Below are positions 1-9,342 of a stretch of DNA of 64,000 nt, piece after piece (position 1 is the stretch's first letter; every line of letters begins with the position of its first letter). Source of the DNA: JAPPHA01 sp964291635. GTDB lineage: Bacteria; Pseudomonadota; Alphaproteobacteria; Rhodobacterales; Rhodobacteraceae. The DNA is taken from NCBI GenBank assembly GCA_964291635.2, contig OZ219905.1, forward strand, positions 868,001 to 932,000, written 5' to 3'. The position numbers and the translations under genes were made by a program. The notes beneath the pieces are model-generated. The model worked only from the letters and a program-made list of their open reading frames with translations. It was not told the origin of the DNA and made no database searches.

Positions 1-1
1 G

Positions 2-211
2 AACGGGACCTACGACCTGACAATTCTCCTGACCGAACAGAATGTCAATTCTGCGCTGCATCTTGCCCTGACCATCCACGTGCTGGAGACGGGCGAAATC
101 CGGCTGAGCGGAACGGCCGACCAGCTGCGCGACAATGCGCATGTCAGGGAGGCGTATTTCGGCGGCTCTGCCAACAACACCCGGAAAAAGGGGAATTCCG
201 ATGGAATATGA
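2..211 (+). CDS. Branched-chain amino acid-type ABC transporter ATPase (LivF-like), C-terminal fragment
   Basis: Only the last 69 codons are in the window; the reading frame enters from the left edge. It contains the end of a LivF-type nucleotide-binding domain: LTEQNVNSAL (after Walker B and switch His), VLETGEIRLSG and HVREAYFGG. These match the C-terminal signature of LivF ATPases, which power uptake of branched-chain amino acids or related amides through LivHM membrane subunits. The stop overlaps the start of the next gene by 11 bases, so the downstream TPR protein is probably cotranscribed with, and translationally coupled to, the transporter. Substrate cannot be inferred from the fragment. 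Confidence 0.85.
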   Translation, partial: NGTYDLTILLTEQNVNSALHLALTIHVLETGEIRLSGTADQLRDNAHVREAYFGGSANNTRKKGNSDGI

Positions 212-1862
212 GTTCGATCTCGGGACGGTGGGGCGCCCGATAACCACATCCTCGCCCGAAGCCCAGGCATGGTTCGACAGGGGGCTTGCCTGGACCTACG
301 GATTCAATCACGAAGAGGCGATCGCGTGTTTTCGAAATGCCGCTTCGGAGGACCCGAACTGCGCAATGGCCTATTGGGGAATCTCCTACGCGGCGGGTCC
401 CAACTACAACAAGCCCTGGGAGGATTTCGATGCGGACGAAGCCGCCGAAGCGGTTGCAGAGGCACATCGGACCGCGCGTCGAGCGCAGGAACTCGCTCCA
501 GGCTGCACTTCGGTGGAGCAAGACCTGATCGACGCACTTCAGCAGCGTTACCCGTCGGACGCGCCCGCGGAGGACATGTGTCCTTGGAACGACGCCTATG
601 CTGCTGCCATGAGAAGCGTCAATGCAAGGCACCCTGACGACGCCGATGTCGGGGCCCTTTTCACCGAGGCGCTGATGAACCGGACACCCTGGGCATTGTG
701 GGACCTGGAGACCGGTGAAATCCCGGCAGGTGCCGACACGGCCGAGGCGCGGGACGTTCTTGAACGCGCCATGGGGCGGATCGCGGATTCAGGTGAACGC
801 CCGCACCCGGGCCTGCTGCACATGTATATTCACCTGATGGAGATGTCGCCTTTCCCCGAAAAGGCGCTTCCCGCCTGCGACCAGCTCCGCGGCCTGGTTC
901 CGGATGCCGGTCACCTTCAGCACATGCCGACGCACATCGACGTCCTGTGCGGCGACTACATGTCAGTGATCACGTCGAACGAGGAAGCGATCGAAGCGGA
1001 CAGGCGGTTCCTGGATTCGTCGGGCCCAATCAACTTCTACACGCTGTACAGGTGCCACAACTATCACTTCAAGGTCTACGGCGCGATGTTTCTCGGCAAT
1101 TACGAAGCCGCGATCACCACCTCCGAGGAGATGAACAGCACGCTGCCCGAGGAACTCTTGCGAACACAGTCTCCGCCCATGGCGGACTGGCTCGAAGGGT
1201 TTGTTCCGATCAAGCAGCATGTGCTCGTCCGTTTCGGCAAGTGGACCGACATCATCAAGCAGGACCTGCCGCGTGACCGGGAGCTCTATTGCGTGACGAC
1301 CGCAACGATGAGATATGCCCGGGCAGTTGCCCACGCTTCCCTCCGCCAGACCAGCGAGGCAGAGGGGGAGGCGGAAGCCTTTGACGCCGCCCTGGCCGCG
1401 GTCCCCGATTCCCGGTACCTTTTCAACAACTCCTGCCGGGACATTCTTGCCGTCGCCCGCGAAATGATGCTCGGTGAAATCCAGTACCGGCTGGGAGATA
1501 TCGATGAAGGGTTCGCTCATCTTCGCGCCGCCGTCGAACTCGATGACAGCCTTCCCTACGATGAACCCTGGGGATGGATGCAACCGGTGCGCCATGCCCT
1601 CGGTGCATTGCTGCTCGAGCAGGGACGGGTCGAGGAAGCCGAAGCCGTGTACCGCGCCGACCTCGGTTTTGACCGTACGCTTCGCCGGGCCTGTCAGCAT
1701 CCGGACAATATCTGGAGTTTGAGCGGGTACCTCGAATGTCTCGAGCGGCTCGGGAAACGCGATCTCGCCGCCATCGTTCGCCAAAGACTCGAACTTGCAC
1801 GCGCGCGGGCAGATGTGCCAGTCAAGGCATCGTGTTTCTGCCGCCTAAATGCCGAACACTGA
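201..1862 (+). CDS. TPR-repeat protein
   Basis: A 553-residue soluble protein. The start chosen is ATG at 201, preceded by an AAGGGG ribosome site and overlapping the end of the upstream LivF-type gene. The N-terminal part (residues ~20-65) has helical repeats of TPR type, such as AWFDRGLAWTYGFNHEEA and FRNAASEDPNCAMAYWG; further repeats lie near residues 400-530 (GEIQYRLGDIDEGFAHLRAA, LLEQGRVEEAEAVYRADL). No signal peptide or membrane segment is visible. TPR proteins act as protein-binding scaffolds; the partner here is unknown. Position between a LivF-type ATPase and an FAD oxidoreductase suggests a role in metabolism of the transported compound, but this is inference from context only. Confidence 0.8.
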   Translation: MEYEFDLGTVGRPITTSSPEAQAWFDRGLAWTYGFNHEEAIACFRNAASEDPNCAMAYWGISYAAGPNYNKPWEDFDADEAAEAVAEAHRTARRAQELAPGCTSVEQDLIDALQQRYPSDAPAEDMCPWNDAYAAAMRSVNARHPDDADVGALFTEALMNRTPWALWDLETGEIPAGADTAEARDVLERAMGRIADSGERPHPGLLHMYIHLMEMSPFPEKALPACDQLRGLVPDAGHLQHMPTHIDVLCGDYMSVITSNEEAIEADRRFLDSSGPINFYTLYRCHNYHFKVYGAMFLGNYEAAITTSEEMNSTLPEELLRTQSPPMADWLEGFVPIKQHVLVRFGKWTDIIKQDLPRDRELYCVTTATMRYARAVAHASLRQTSEAEGEAEAFDAALAAVPDSRYLFNNSCRDILAVAREMMLGEIQYRLGDIDEGFAHLRAAVELDDSLPYDEPWGWMQPVRHALGALLLEQGRVEEAEAVYRADLGFDRTLRRACQHPDNIWSLSGYLECLERLGKRDLAAIVRQRLELARARADVPVKASCFCRLNAEH

Positions 1863-1983
1863 CCGAAAGAGCGCGAGTCCGTGCCGGAACGGGAGCCCGC
1901 ATCGGCTTCACCCGGCTCGGGAACGCGGCTCCAATGGCGCGGTCGGTAGCGTGCCGCCGTCCTGCTCACGAAGATGAACTCCG

Positions 1984-3207
1984 GTGAACGACAAGCATTT
2001 CCGCGATTCCCCGCTTCATGCCTCCTATGACGTCGTCATCGTCGGGGGAGCAATGCTCGGGTCGTCGGTCGCCTGGTTCCTTTCCGACAATGACGATTTC
2101 GACGGCCGCGTCCTGGTTGTCGAGCGCGACCCGACTTATGAATACGCCTCGACGGCGCATACGAACAGCTGCATGCGCCAGCAGTTTTCGACCGAAATCA
2201 ATATCCGCTGTTCCCAGTTCGCCGCGGAATTCGTCAAGAATTTCCGCACCTACATGGGAGGAGATACACGAATTCCGAAGCTGTCGATCCACAACTTCGG
2301 CTACATGTACCTCGCTGGCGACGAAGCAACTGCGGATACCCTCAGGGAAAGCCACCGGGTCCAGGTCGCCGCCGGAGCCGGAACCCGCCTGATGACCCCA
2401 GACGAAATCCTTGCGGAATACCCGTTCTACGTCCTCGACGACATCCTGCTTGGCAGTCACAACACGCGCGACGAGGGATTCTGGGACGGCCCGACCGTTT
2501 TCGACTGGTGGCGCCGGTCCGCCCGGTCCAGGGGCATCGAATACCTGGAAAACGAGGTCGTCTCGATGACCCGCGATCCCGCGGGCAGGCGAATCGAGAG
2601 TATTGGACTCGCCTCGGGCGACCGGGTCTCGTGCGGCCATGTCGTCAATGCCGCCGGGCCGCGGGCAGCCCGTGTTGCGCTGATGGCTGGAATCGACATC
2701 CCTGTCGAGCCGCGCAAGCGGTACAGTTACGTGTTCACGGCGGAACGGCCCCTTGAACGCGACCTTCCGCTCACCATCGATCCTTCGGGCGTCCATGTCC
2801 GCCAGGAAGGAGTCGGGCATTACCTGGCGGGTTGCGGTCCCGACGTGGACCCCGCTGTCGAGGCTGATGATTTCACCATGGATCACGGCCTCTGGGAGGA
2901 AAAGGTGTGGCCGGTCCTGGCTGAACGCATCCCCCGTTTCGAGGCAATCCGGCTGGTCAATTCATGGGTGGGCCACTACGCGTTCAACACCTTCGATCAG
3001 AACGCGATCATCGGCCCGCACACCGAAGTCGGAAATTTCCTTTTCGTGAACGGATTTTCCGGGCACGGCCTCCAACAGTCGCCTGCGATGGGCCGCGCGA
3101 CCGCGGAATACCTGACCTACGGAAACTACCGCAGCCTCGACCTCACCCCGTTCAATTACGAACGAATCGCCCGAAACGAGCCCTTCATCGAGAAAGCGGT
3201 CATCTGA
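1984..3207 (+). CDS. FAD-dependent oxidoreductase of the D-amino acid oxidase (DAO) family
   Basis: A 407-residue protein with an N-terminal dinucleotide-binding fold (DVVIVGGAMLGSSVAWFL, residues ~13-30) followed by an acidic residue ending beta-2 (VVERD). The C-terminal FAD-binding stretch (NFLFVNGFSGHGLQQSPAMG) is typical of the DAO/glycine-sarcosine oxidase superfamily. Such enzymes oxidise secondary or D-amino acids and N-methylated compounds. The start is GTG at 1984; the nearest upstream purine-rich stretch is modest. It follows the TPR gene by 121 bases on the same strand, consistent with a LivF-TPR-oxidoreductase unit. The exact substrate cannot be assigned. Confidence 0.85.
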   Translation: MNDKHFRDSPLHASYDVVIVGGAMLGSSVAWFLSDNDDFDGRVLVVERDPTYEYASTAHTNSCMRQQFSTEINIRCSQFAAEFVKNFRTYMGGDTRIPKLSIHNFGYMYLAGDEATADTLRESHRVQVAAGAGTRLMTPDEILAEYPFYVLDDILLGSHNTRDEGFWDGPTVFDWWRRSARSRGIEYLENEVVSMTRDPAGRRIESIGLASGDRVSCGHVVNAAGPRAARVALMAGIDIPVEPRKRYSYVFTAERPLERDLPLTIDPSGVHVRQEGVGHYLAGCGPDVDPAVEADDFTMDHGLWEEKVWPVLAERIPRFEAIRLVNSWVGHYAFNTFDQNAIIGPHTEVGNFLFVNGFSGHGLQQSPAMGRATAEYLTYGNYRSLDLTPFNYERIARNEPFIEKAVI

Positions 3208-3347
3208 TCAGGGAACCATTCCAGCCGGAGTCATGCCATGGAGCGACGACCCGCGACAACTGAGACCGAGATGCGATTGAAATCCTGATCCTGCTCTCGA
3301 TTTGTACAGCTTGTCGGGGAATGCATCGGTTCTGAAGGGAGTCGGCT

Positions 3348-3754
3348 TTGTCCCTGACAGATCTGGCGGAATTTTCCAAATTGTTGGAACGGCAGGATCC
3401 GGATACCGAAGGCGCCCGACCGAACCTGATGATGGCGGAAACGGCTGTCGTCATCGGTACTGGCATCCAGATTGTCGCGAGGCACTGTTTGAAACGAACA
3501 GAAACCCGGGAGTATTCCTGCGTTCGAGGAGCAGATGCCCGGGAAACTCAACTGGATTCTGGTCGACGAGGACCGGGACATCGGCAAGCCCGAATACCAA
3601 CTGATCGCCGCGCTCGCCGGAAAACCGTCCCGAGGACGACAAGAGGCTGAACCTGTTCGCAGTGGGAGAACATGATCGGGGAATCTACGCGTGGAAAGGC
3701 GTGTCGTTGCGCTTCATCCGCCGTTTCTCTCAGGATAGACCCATCGGTTCTTGA
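3348..3754 (+). pseudogene. Relic of a UvrD/Rep-type superfamily I DNA helicase
   Basis: Three frames read successively give helicase-like protein. From 3348 a frame runs through MSLTDLAEFSKLLERQDPD. A second frame from about 3523 reads FEEQMPGKLNWILVDEDRDI and then KPEYQLIAALAGKP, resembling motif II (VDE-Q-D) of UvrD-type helicases. A third frame from about 3632 reads DDKRLNLFAVGEHDRGIYAW and then KGVSLRFIRRFSQD, resembling motif III (VGD-DQ-IY-FRGA). Frameshifts fall near 3520 and 3628. Key residues are altered (DEDRD for DEYQD, GEHDR for GDDDQ), so catalysis would be lost even without the shifts. The relic covers only a small middle part of a normal helicase. Nothing recognisable was found on either side. 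Confidence 0.6.
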
Positions 3755-4133
3755 GCGCGTGGTCCTGCGTCCCGCCATCCCCGTCCGGCGGTTTGACAAC
3801 CGGATCGCCAAGTGCACCATGAAGGGTGTTGTCCTGCCTTTCACTGGATGGAGAACGGCGCAAAGCGACTGCCGCCGCGCGATTCTCCCGGGACCCGTTG
3901 TCCATGTTGTATCCGGATGGCCAGAGGAACTTCCTCGGTCGTGACGGGCACCAGGGTGGCAGCATGGCGAAGAGTTGGATCCTTCCGCACGGAATGGCCA
4001 TCGCTCGCGCGGCGGTACAGGTAATCTCCGTCCGCTGGGCCGACAGTGAGGAAAAAATGCAATTTTTGGCCCCGCTCGAAAACCTGGAAGGTGGTCATGC
4101 CTCGCCTCCTCCGAGACCAAGGACGAACCTCGA
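3755..4133. other. Stretch without a recognisable gene
   Basis: No reading frame in this stretch resembles a known protein. Open frames of 70-100 codons exist on both strands but look like chance frames in GC-rich DNA. The last 20 bases hold the ribosome site (AAGGACGA) of the deaminase gene that starts at 4134. The stretch is probably decayed remainder of the helicase locus to its left. Confidence 0.5.
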
Positions 4134-4751
4134 ATGACCGAAAGCAGATCTTTCAAACTTCCCGGAGACCGGGCTCACTTTTATTCCCGACTCCTTGAGA
4201 CGATCGAAACCGATATCTTGCCGCTGACGACGCGTGGCGTTGCCGCAGGAAACAAGGTTTTTGGCGCCGCACTTCTGAGGAAATCCGACCTGAGCCTCGT
4301 CCTGGCGGACACGAACAACGAGATTGCCAATCCGCTCTGGCACGGCGAAATCCAGTGCCTGAAAAGTTTCTACGAGTTGGAGGAGCGCCCGGGAACGGAT
4401 GAGCTGATCTTTCTGTCGACGCACGAGCCGTGTTCGTTGTGCCTATCCGCGATTACATGGGCCGGTTTCGACAACTTCTTCTACTTCTTCAGCCATGAGA
4501 ACAGCCGCGACAGCTTCGCGATCCCGCATGATCTGAGGATCCTCGGTGAAGTCTTCCGCCTGCAAGACGGTCAGTACAACCGAAGGAATGCCTATTGGAC
4601 GTGCTGGAGCATCAGGGATGAGATCGATTGTCTCGCCGATTACGAACGCCGGCCCCTGATCGAGCGGGCGGCGCGAATTGACAAACTCTACGAGGCACTC
4701 TCTGAAGTCTACCAGGAATTGAAGGGCGACTCCGCCATCCCGCTCCGTTGA
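4134..4751 (+). CDS. Cytidine/deoxycytidylate deaminase-like zinc hydrolase
   Basis: A 205-residue protein with the zinc-binding signature of the CMP/dCMP deaminase superfamily: LWHGEIQCL (His ligand and catalytic Glu, residues ~69-77) and EPCSLCLSAI (two Cys ligands, residues ~97-106). The family deaminates cytosine, guanine, adenine or tRNA adenosine. The C-terminal half (residues ~120-205) is longer than in free cytidine deaminases and does not match one I recognise, so the substrate is open. The ATG at 4134 is preceded by AAGGACGA. The gene stands alone between empty stretches. Confidence 0.75.
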   Translation: MTESRSFKLPGDRAHFYSRLLETIETDILPLTTRGVAAGNKVFGAALLRKSDLSLVLADTNNEIANPLWHGEIQCLKSFYELEERPGTDELIFLSTHEPCSLCLSAITWAGFDNFFYFFSHENSRDSFAIPHDLRILGEVFRLQDGQYNRRNAYWTCWSIRDEIDCLADYERRPLIERAARIDKLYEALSEVYQELKGDSAIPLR

Positions 4752-5207
4752 CCAAGCCTTTCCATGACGTACTGCCCGCGGATTCCGTTGTCGTTTCGGG
4801 TGCATCCTTGATGGCAGATCGAATGAACATCTCCAGGCAATCCCTCCATCACTTCATCCGGACAAGAGACATTAAGTCGGGTTCTTGACGTGCATTTTTT
4901 GACGAAATGTGTGGATACCCCGATCTGGTCACGCGGGTGCTGAATCTGAGCCTTTTTCATCTGTCCGGGGACATGCAGGCTCCTCATGGGTATCCGGTTC
5001 TTCCGGCAAGAACCTTTCTCGGCATCTCGCGTGTCTCCAGAACCTGCCAAGGGGCGTCGAACCGGCGTCCGCCGGGCACGGCGCGCAGGCATTGACACGG
5101 CCAACCCGCGGAGATCTTCGTGTTTTTCCTCACCGCACATTCTCGGAGGAAACGCGGATCAGTTTCGGCTTGCACCGCCGATGTAACCGCACGGTCGTCT
5201 CAAAAAC
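4752..5207. other. Stretch without a recognisable gene
   Basis: About 450 bases between the deaminase gene and the 3' end of the opposing ubiG gene. Short open frames occur on both strands but none resembles a known protein or has a convincing ribosome site. No clear terminator hairpin with a T-run was seen. Confidence 0.5.
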
Positions 5208-5954
5208 CTATTGAGGCCGAATGCAGGCCGAGACGTAATTCACGCTCGTGTCCCGAAACGAGATGGACCACGACCTCGAGATCGGGCTGAAGACAAGGCC
5301 CTTGCAATCCAACGGTTCCAGCCCGGCAGCAACCATCAGTTTGTCGAGTTCCGCCGGTGCCAGGAATCGGCGCCAGTCATGCGTGCCTCGCGGAAGCCAC
5401 CGAAGCACGTATTCCGCACCGACGATCGCCATGACGAAACTTCGGGCCGTCCGGTTGATCGTCGAACAGATCATCAGCCCCCCGGGTCTCAGGAGTGCGG
5501 CGCACGCATCGACGAAGGCGCCCGGGTCCGGAACATGTTCGATGACCTCCATGGCGATCACGACGTCAAAGCTCTCGCCGGTTTCGACAAGCGATTCCGC
5601 CGTCGAACACAGGTACCGGATGTCGAGTCCCGATTGTTCCGCATGCGCATTCGCCACACCGACACTTGCCTCGGACGCATCTACACCCGTCACATCGGCG
5701 CCCAGGCGGGCCATGGGCTCGCAGATCAACCCCCCGCCGCAGCCGATATCAACGAGTTTCACCTCCCGAAGCGGCTTCGCATCGCTCCGGACACGCTGGA
5801 ACTCGGCGCAAACCTGATCGAGAATGTAATCCAGCCGACACGGGTTCAACATGTGAAGGGGACGGAATTTTCCGTTGGCAGACCACCACTCCGAGGCCAT
5901 GGCCTCGAATTTCGCGACTTCCTGCGGATCAGCGGAACTTCCGGACCTCGTCAT
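5208..5954 (-). CDS. ubiG: Ubiquinone biosynthesis O-methyltransferase UbiG
   Basis: Catalyses the two SAM-dependent O-methylations of ubiquinone synthesis (2-polyprenyl-6-hydroxyphenol and 3-demethylubiquinol). The 248-residue length is normal. Family marks are FEAMASEWWSANGKFRPLHM and NPCRLDYI near the N-terminus, the SAM-binding loop LVDIGCGGGLICEPMARLGA (residues ~72-91), VIAMEVIEHVPDP and the C-terminal FLAPAELDKLMVAAGL. The start chosen is ATG at 5954, with GGAAG upstream; the frame is open further upstream, but that part runs under the divergent peptidase gene and is not UbiG-like. Divergent from the iminopeptidase gene with about 100 bases between. Confidence 0.93.
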   Translation of the reverse strand: MTRSGSSADPQEVAKFEAMASEWWSANGKFRPLHMLNPCRLDYILDQVCAEFQRVRSDAKPLREVKLVDIGCGGGLICEPMARLGADVTGVDASEASVGVANAHAEQSGLDIRYLCSTAESLVETGESFDVVIAMEVIEHVPDPGAFVDACAALLRPGGLMICSTINRTARSFVMAIVGAEYVLRWLPRGTHDWRRFLAPAELDKLMVAAGLEPLDCKGLVFSPISRSWSISFRDTSVNYVSACIRPQ

Positions 5955-6056
5955 TCTTGCACTTCCATCCGGCCACGAATACGTGCATTGCTGCACCGGG
6001 GATAATTGCACCCGAAGACATCTTAGCGAACGCGGGCTCAGGACAACAAGTCGAAC

Positions 6057-7043
6057 ATGCATCGCGCCGAACACTTGGACCATCGCTCCGTTCCGACCCG
6101 GCTCTACCCACCGGGCCATCCCTTCGATTGCCGCATGGTCGAGGTTTCGGGTGGACATCGAATCTATGTGGAACAATACGGATTCCCCGGCGGAATTCCG
6201 GTCGTTGTCCTGCATGGCGGTCCGGGAGGGGGGATTCACCCGAACATCCGAAGATTCTTCGATCCCCGGATCTTTCACGTGACTCTTTTCGACCAGCGCG
6301 GATGCGGCAAGTCCCTGCCCCACGCTTCGGTTGAGAACAACACGACCTGGGACCTTATCGAGGACATCGAGACGATCCGGTCCCTTCTCGGGGTCGCCGT
6401 CTGGATCGTGTTTGGCGGCTCCTGGGGCGCGACACTTGGAATCCTTTATGCCCAGAAACACCCCGACCGGGTCCGGCAACTGGTGCTGAGAGGACCATTC
6501 CTGTTCACCCGCCAGGAACTCGAATGGTTCTACGGAGGCGGCGCTGCGACCTTTTTTCCGGATCAATGGCAACGATTCGTCGAAGTTCTCCCGGCAGGCG
6601 AGCAGGACGACGTCATCGCCGCATTCCATCGCGGCCTTTTCGGCCCCGACCCGGAGATCCAGGCAAAATACGCGGCTGCCTGGACAGGTTGGGAAAACGC
6701 CCTCGCGTCAATGGGAGCGGCCGACGAGTCGGCGCCAGTGCCTGCCAACTACGCCCTCGCCTTTGCCCGGCTTGAAAACCACTACTTCACGCACAAGGGA
6801 TTTCTTGAGAGCGACGACCAGATTATCGGGAACATGGCGGCGATTCAGCACATTCCCGGAACGATCGTTCAAGGTCGCTATGACATGATCTGCCCGCCAT
6901 CGGCGGCCTTCACGCTGCACGCCGCGTGGCCCCGCTCACAGCTTTTCGTGGTTCAGGACGCCGGTCATTCGATAACCGAACCCGGGATAGCGTCGCGATT
7001 GCTGCAAACGATGGACATGATCGCGCAGGCTGCTGAACGGTAA
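6057..7043 (+). CDS. pip: Proline iminopeptidase
   Basis: An alpha/beta hydrolase of family S33 that removes N-terminal proline from peptides. The 328 residues carry the oxyanion motif VVLHGGPGGGIHP (residues ~49-61), DQRGCGKS, the nucleophile elbow FGGSWGATLGILYA with catalytic Ser near residue 122, a late GRYDMICPP acid motif and DAGHS with the catalytic His near the C-terminus. No signal peptide, so it is cytoplasmic. It precedes an oligopeptide-type ABC transporter by 98 bases on the same strand; peptide uptake followed by iminopeptidase trimming is a reasonable inference. Confidence 0.9.
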   Translation: MHRAEHLDHRSVPTRLYPPGHPFDCRMVEVSGGHRIYVEQYGFPGGIPVVVLHGGPGGGIHPNIRRFFDPRIFHVTLFDQRGCGKSLPHASVENNTTWDLIEDIETIRSLLGVAVWIVFGGSWGATLGILYAQKHPDRVRQLVLRGPFLFTRQELEWFYGGGAATFFPDQWQRFVEVLPAGEQDDVIAAFHRGLFGPDPEIQAKYAAAWTGWENALASMGAADESAPVPANYALAFARLENHYFTHKGFLESDDQIIGNMAAIQHIPGTIVQGRYDMICPPSAAFTLHAAWPRSQLFVVQDAGHSITEPGIASRLLQTMDMIAQAAER

Positions 7044-7141
7044 CGATCATGACGGCCGGCGCCCCCCCGCGCACGGGCATATCAGTATTTGTTTATCCTT
7101 TCAGAAGGCGGTATTTACTGAACCATGTTGGGAATTGACGT

Positions 7142-8143
7142 ATGAAGTCGCTCGCGGTCATTATTCTTCAGCGGCTGGGCCTAGGTGTCATTACCCTCTT
7201 TGTCGTTTCGGTGCTGATCTTCCTTTCCGTCAATCTTCTGCCGGGGGACTTTGCCGAAGCCATCCTTGGACAAGGAGCAACACCCGAGGCGGTCGCCTCG
7301 ATCCGGGAAGACCTCGGCCTCAACAAACCTGCAGTTGTCCGGTACTTCGACTGGCTGTCCGGTGTTCTGACAGGGGATTTCGGCACGAGTTTCGCCCAGG
7401 CGAACTTTAACGTGTATGCAGGCGAAGCGGCCGGGAAAGGCGGGATAGGTTCCGTTGCCGCGCAACTGGAGCCGCGATTCAAGAACACGCTGTTCCTGGC
7501 CATGGTTTCGGCCATCATTTCGGTGCCCCTGTCACTTATCCTCGGAATCCTCGCCGCCCTGTTCAGGAATTCGGCCTATGACAGGGCAGTCAATATCGGT
7601 ACGCTGTCATCGATTTCATCGCCGGAATTCTTTCTTGCCTACATCCTCATCCTTTTCCTGGCCGTCCTGACGCCGGTCTTCCCGTCCCTGTCGAACATCT
7701 ACGCAGACATGTCATTCGGTGATCGTCTCGAGCGGACCATGCTTCCGGCCCTGACGCTGACGCTCGTCGTGACTGCGCACATGATGCGGATGACACGGGC
7801 GGCAATCATCAACCTGCTCGCGGCTCCCTACATCGAAATGGCGCGGCTCAAGGGGATCAACCCTTTCCGGGTGATCGTGGTGCACGCGCTGCCCAACGCG
7901 CTGGCGCCGATCATCAACGTGATTGCGCTCAACCTTGCCTACCTGGTGACAGGAGTGGTGGTTGTCGAAGTCGTCTTTGTCTACCCGGGGATCGGCCAGC
8001 TGTTCGTCGACAGTGTCAAGATCCGGGACATCCCGGTCGTTCAGGCATGCTGCCTGATCTTCGCGTCAGCCTATATTCTCCTCAATTTGCTGGCGGATGT
8101 CCTGTCGATCATATCGAATCCTCGCCTTCGCCACCCGAAATGA
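7142..8143 (+). CDS. Oligopeptide/dipeptide-type ABC transporter permease (DppB-like)
   Basis: An integral membrane protein of 333 residues with an N-terminal transmembrane helix (residues ~10-32, GVITLFVVSVLIFLSVNLLP) and the binding-protein-dependent transport permease fold. The pattern 'LLPGDFAEAILGQGATPEAV' plus 'LGLNKPAVVRYFDWLSGVL' is typical of DppB/OppB. The EAA loop occurs as EMARLKGINPFRVIVVHALP (residues ~234-253). First gene of a four-gene transporter; the next permease starts 10 bases after its stop. The ATG at 7142 follows a weak ribosome site (GGGAATTG). Confidence 0.92.
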   Translation: MKSLAVIILQRLGLGVITLFVVSVLIFLSVNLLPGDFAEAILGQGATPEAVASIREDLGLNKPAVVRYFDWLSGVLTGDFGTSFAQANFNVYAGEAAGKGGIGSVAAQLEPRFKNTLFLAMVSAIISVPLSLILGILAALFRNSAYDRAVNIGTLSSISSPEFFLAYILILFLAVLTPVFPSLSNIYADMSFGDRLERTMLPALTLTLVVTAHMMRMTRAAIINLLAAPYIEMARLKGINPFRVIVVHALPNALAPIINVIALNLAYLVTGVVVVEVVFVYPGIGQLFVDSVKIRDIPVVQACCLIFASAYILLNLLADVLSIISNPRLRHPK

Positions 8144-8153
8144 GGACCGGTTC

Positions 8154-9338
8154 ATGACATTCCTGGTGCAGTTGCTGGCCTGGCTGGTTGCAATGTTCAT
8201 TGCGGCATGGGTGTTTCGCTTCGCCGGCCAGCGGGTCCCGTGGAGACGCGAAGCACTGTACGTGTACTTCCGCGACATGAACTACATGGTCGCGTTCGGT
8301 TTCGTGCTGGCCTTCGTTGCGCTGTACTGGTCAGTCATTCTCTATTTTTTCAGGGAGGTCACGTTTTTCGTATGGGCCGCGAACGGACTGATCTTTTTCT
8401 CTATAGCGGGATTCCTGTTTCGCCTCCTTGGCCGCCGTGTCGGGACGGAAATGTCCAGGAAGATCTTTCGCGATATGCCGATTACCGCCGCATTCGGCAT
8501 CCTGACCATTCTCGTCTACGCCTTTCTTGCCATCTTTGCCGATCTGATTGCTCCCTACGGTCAGGCGGAAGTCTTTGATTCGATCAATGTTCTGCCGGGC
8601 GGCAATCCCGAGCTTGGCGGCAACCCGAATTTTCTGCTCGGAACAGACCAGCTCGGCCGGGACCTCCTGTCCCGCCTGATATACGGTGCCCAGAATACGG
8701 TCGGGATTGCGTTCGTGACCACCTGCCTTGCCTTCCTGATCGGCGCGACCTTCGGTTTCCTGGCTGCGGCTCTCGGCGGATGGGTCGATCAGATCACATC
8801 CAGAATCGTTGATGCGCTCATGGCCATTCCGCAGCTGATCTTCGCCCTGCTGCTGATGACCATCGCAACGGCCTGGGCCGGGTCCGACAAGGCGCTGATC
8901 ATGTTTTACATGGTTGTCATCATCGCCTTTCTGGACAGTACGCGTGTCTATCGCCTGGCGCGCGCCGTCGGACTCAACATCGTTGTCATGGACTACATCG
9001 AGGCCGCCCGGATCAGGGGTGAAAACCTCACGTACCTGATCTTCAGGGAGATTCTTCCGAACGCGACCGCCCCGTTGCTCGCTGAATTCGGGCTGCGGTT
9101 CTGTTTCGTCTTCCTGACCATTGCCGCCCTGTCTTTCCTCGGCATCGGGATTCAGCCGCCATTGGCGGACTGGGGCACGATGGTTCGCGACTTGTCCCAA
9201 TTCATCAATTTCGCGGCGTTCAGCCCGCTCACGGCGGCCCTGCCGCTCATGGCCGCCGGCGCGATCGCGCTTCTGACGGTGGCGGTGAATTTCGTTGTGG
9301 ACTGGATGCTGCACAAGAGTTCGGGCCTCAAGGAATAA
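8154..9338 (+). CDS. Oligopeptide/dipeptide-type ABC transporter permease (DppC-like), with extra N-terminal helices
   Basis: A 394-residue permease. The start ATG at 8154 is preceded by GAGGA; an earlier in-frame start would run into the upstream gene. Compared with ordinary DppC (~300 residues), it has an extra N-terminal segment with about three transmembrane helices (residues ~1-95, including AFVALYWSVILYFFREVTFF). The DppC core begins near IFRDMPITAAFGILTILVYA. The motif LLGTDQLGRDLLSRLIYGAQ and the EAA loop YIEAARIRGENLTYLIFREI are family marks. It pairs with the preceding permease to form the membrane channel. Confidence 0.9.
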   Translation: MTFLVQLLAWLVAMFIAAWVFRFAGQRVPWRREALYVYFRDMNYMVAFGFVLAFVALYWSVILYFFREVTFFVWAANGLIFFSIAGFLFRLLGRRVGTEMSRKIFRDMPITAAFGILTILVYAFLAIFADLIAPYGQAEVFDSINVLPGGNPELGGNPNFLLGTDQLGRDLLSRLIYGAQNTVGIAFVTTCLAFLIGATFGFLAAALGGWVDQITSRIVDALMAIPQLIFALLLMTIATAWAGSDKALIMFYMVVIIAFLDSTRVYRLARAVGLNIVVMDYIEAARIRGENLTYLIFREILPNATAPLLAEFGLRFCFVFLTIAALSFLGIGIQPPLADWGTMVRDLSQFINFAAFSPLTAALPLMAAGAIALLTVAVNFVVDWMLHKSSGLKE

Positions 9339-9342
9339 CATC

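Noticed and set aside
3841..4098. Minus-strand 85-codon frame (MTTFQVFERGQKLHFFLTVG...)
   Set aside because: Reads somewhat protein-like but I find no family resemblance, and it lies in a decayed stretch.
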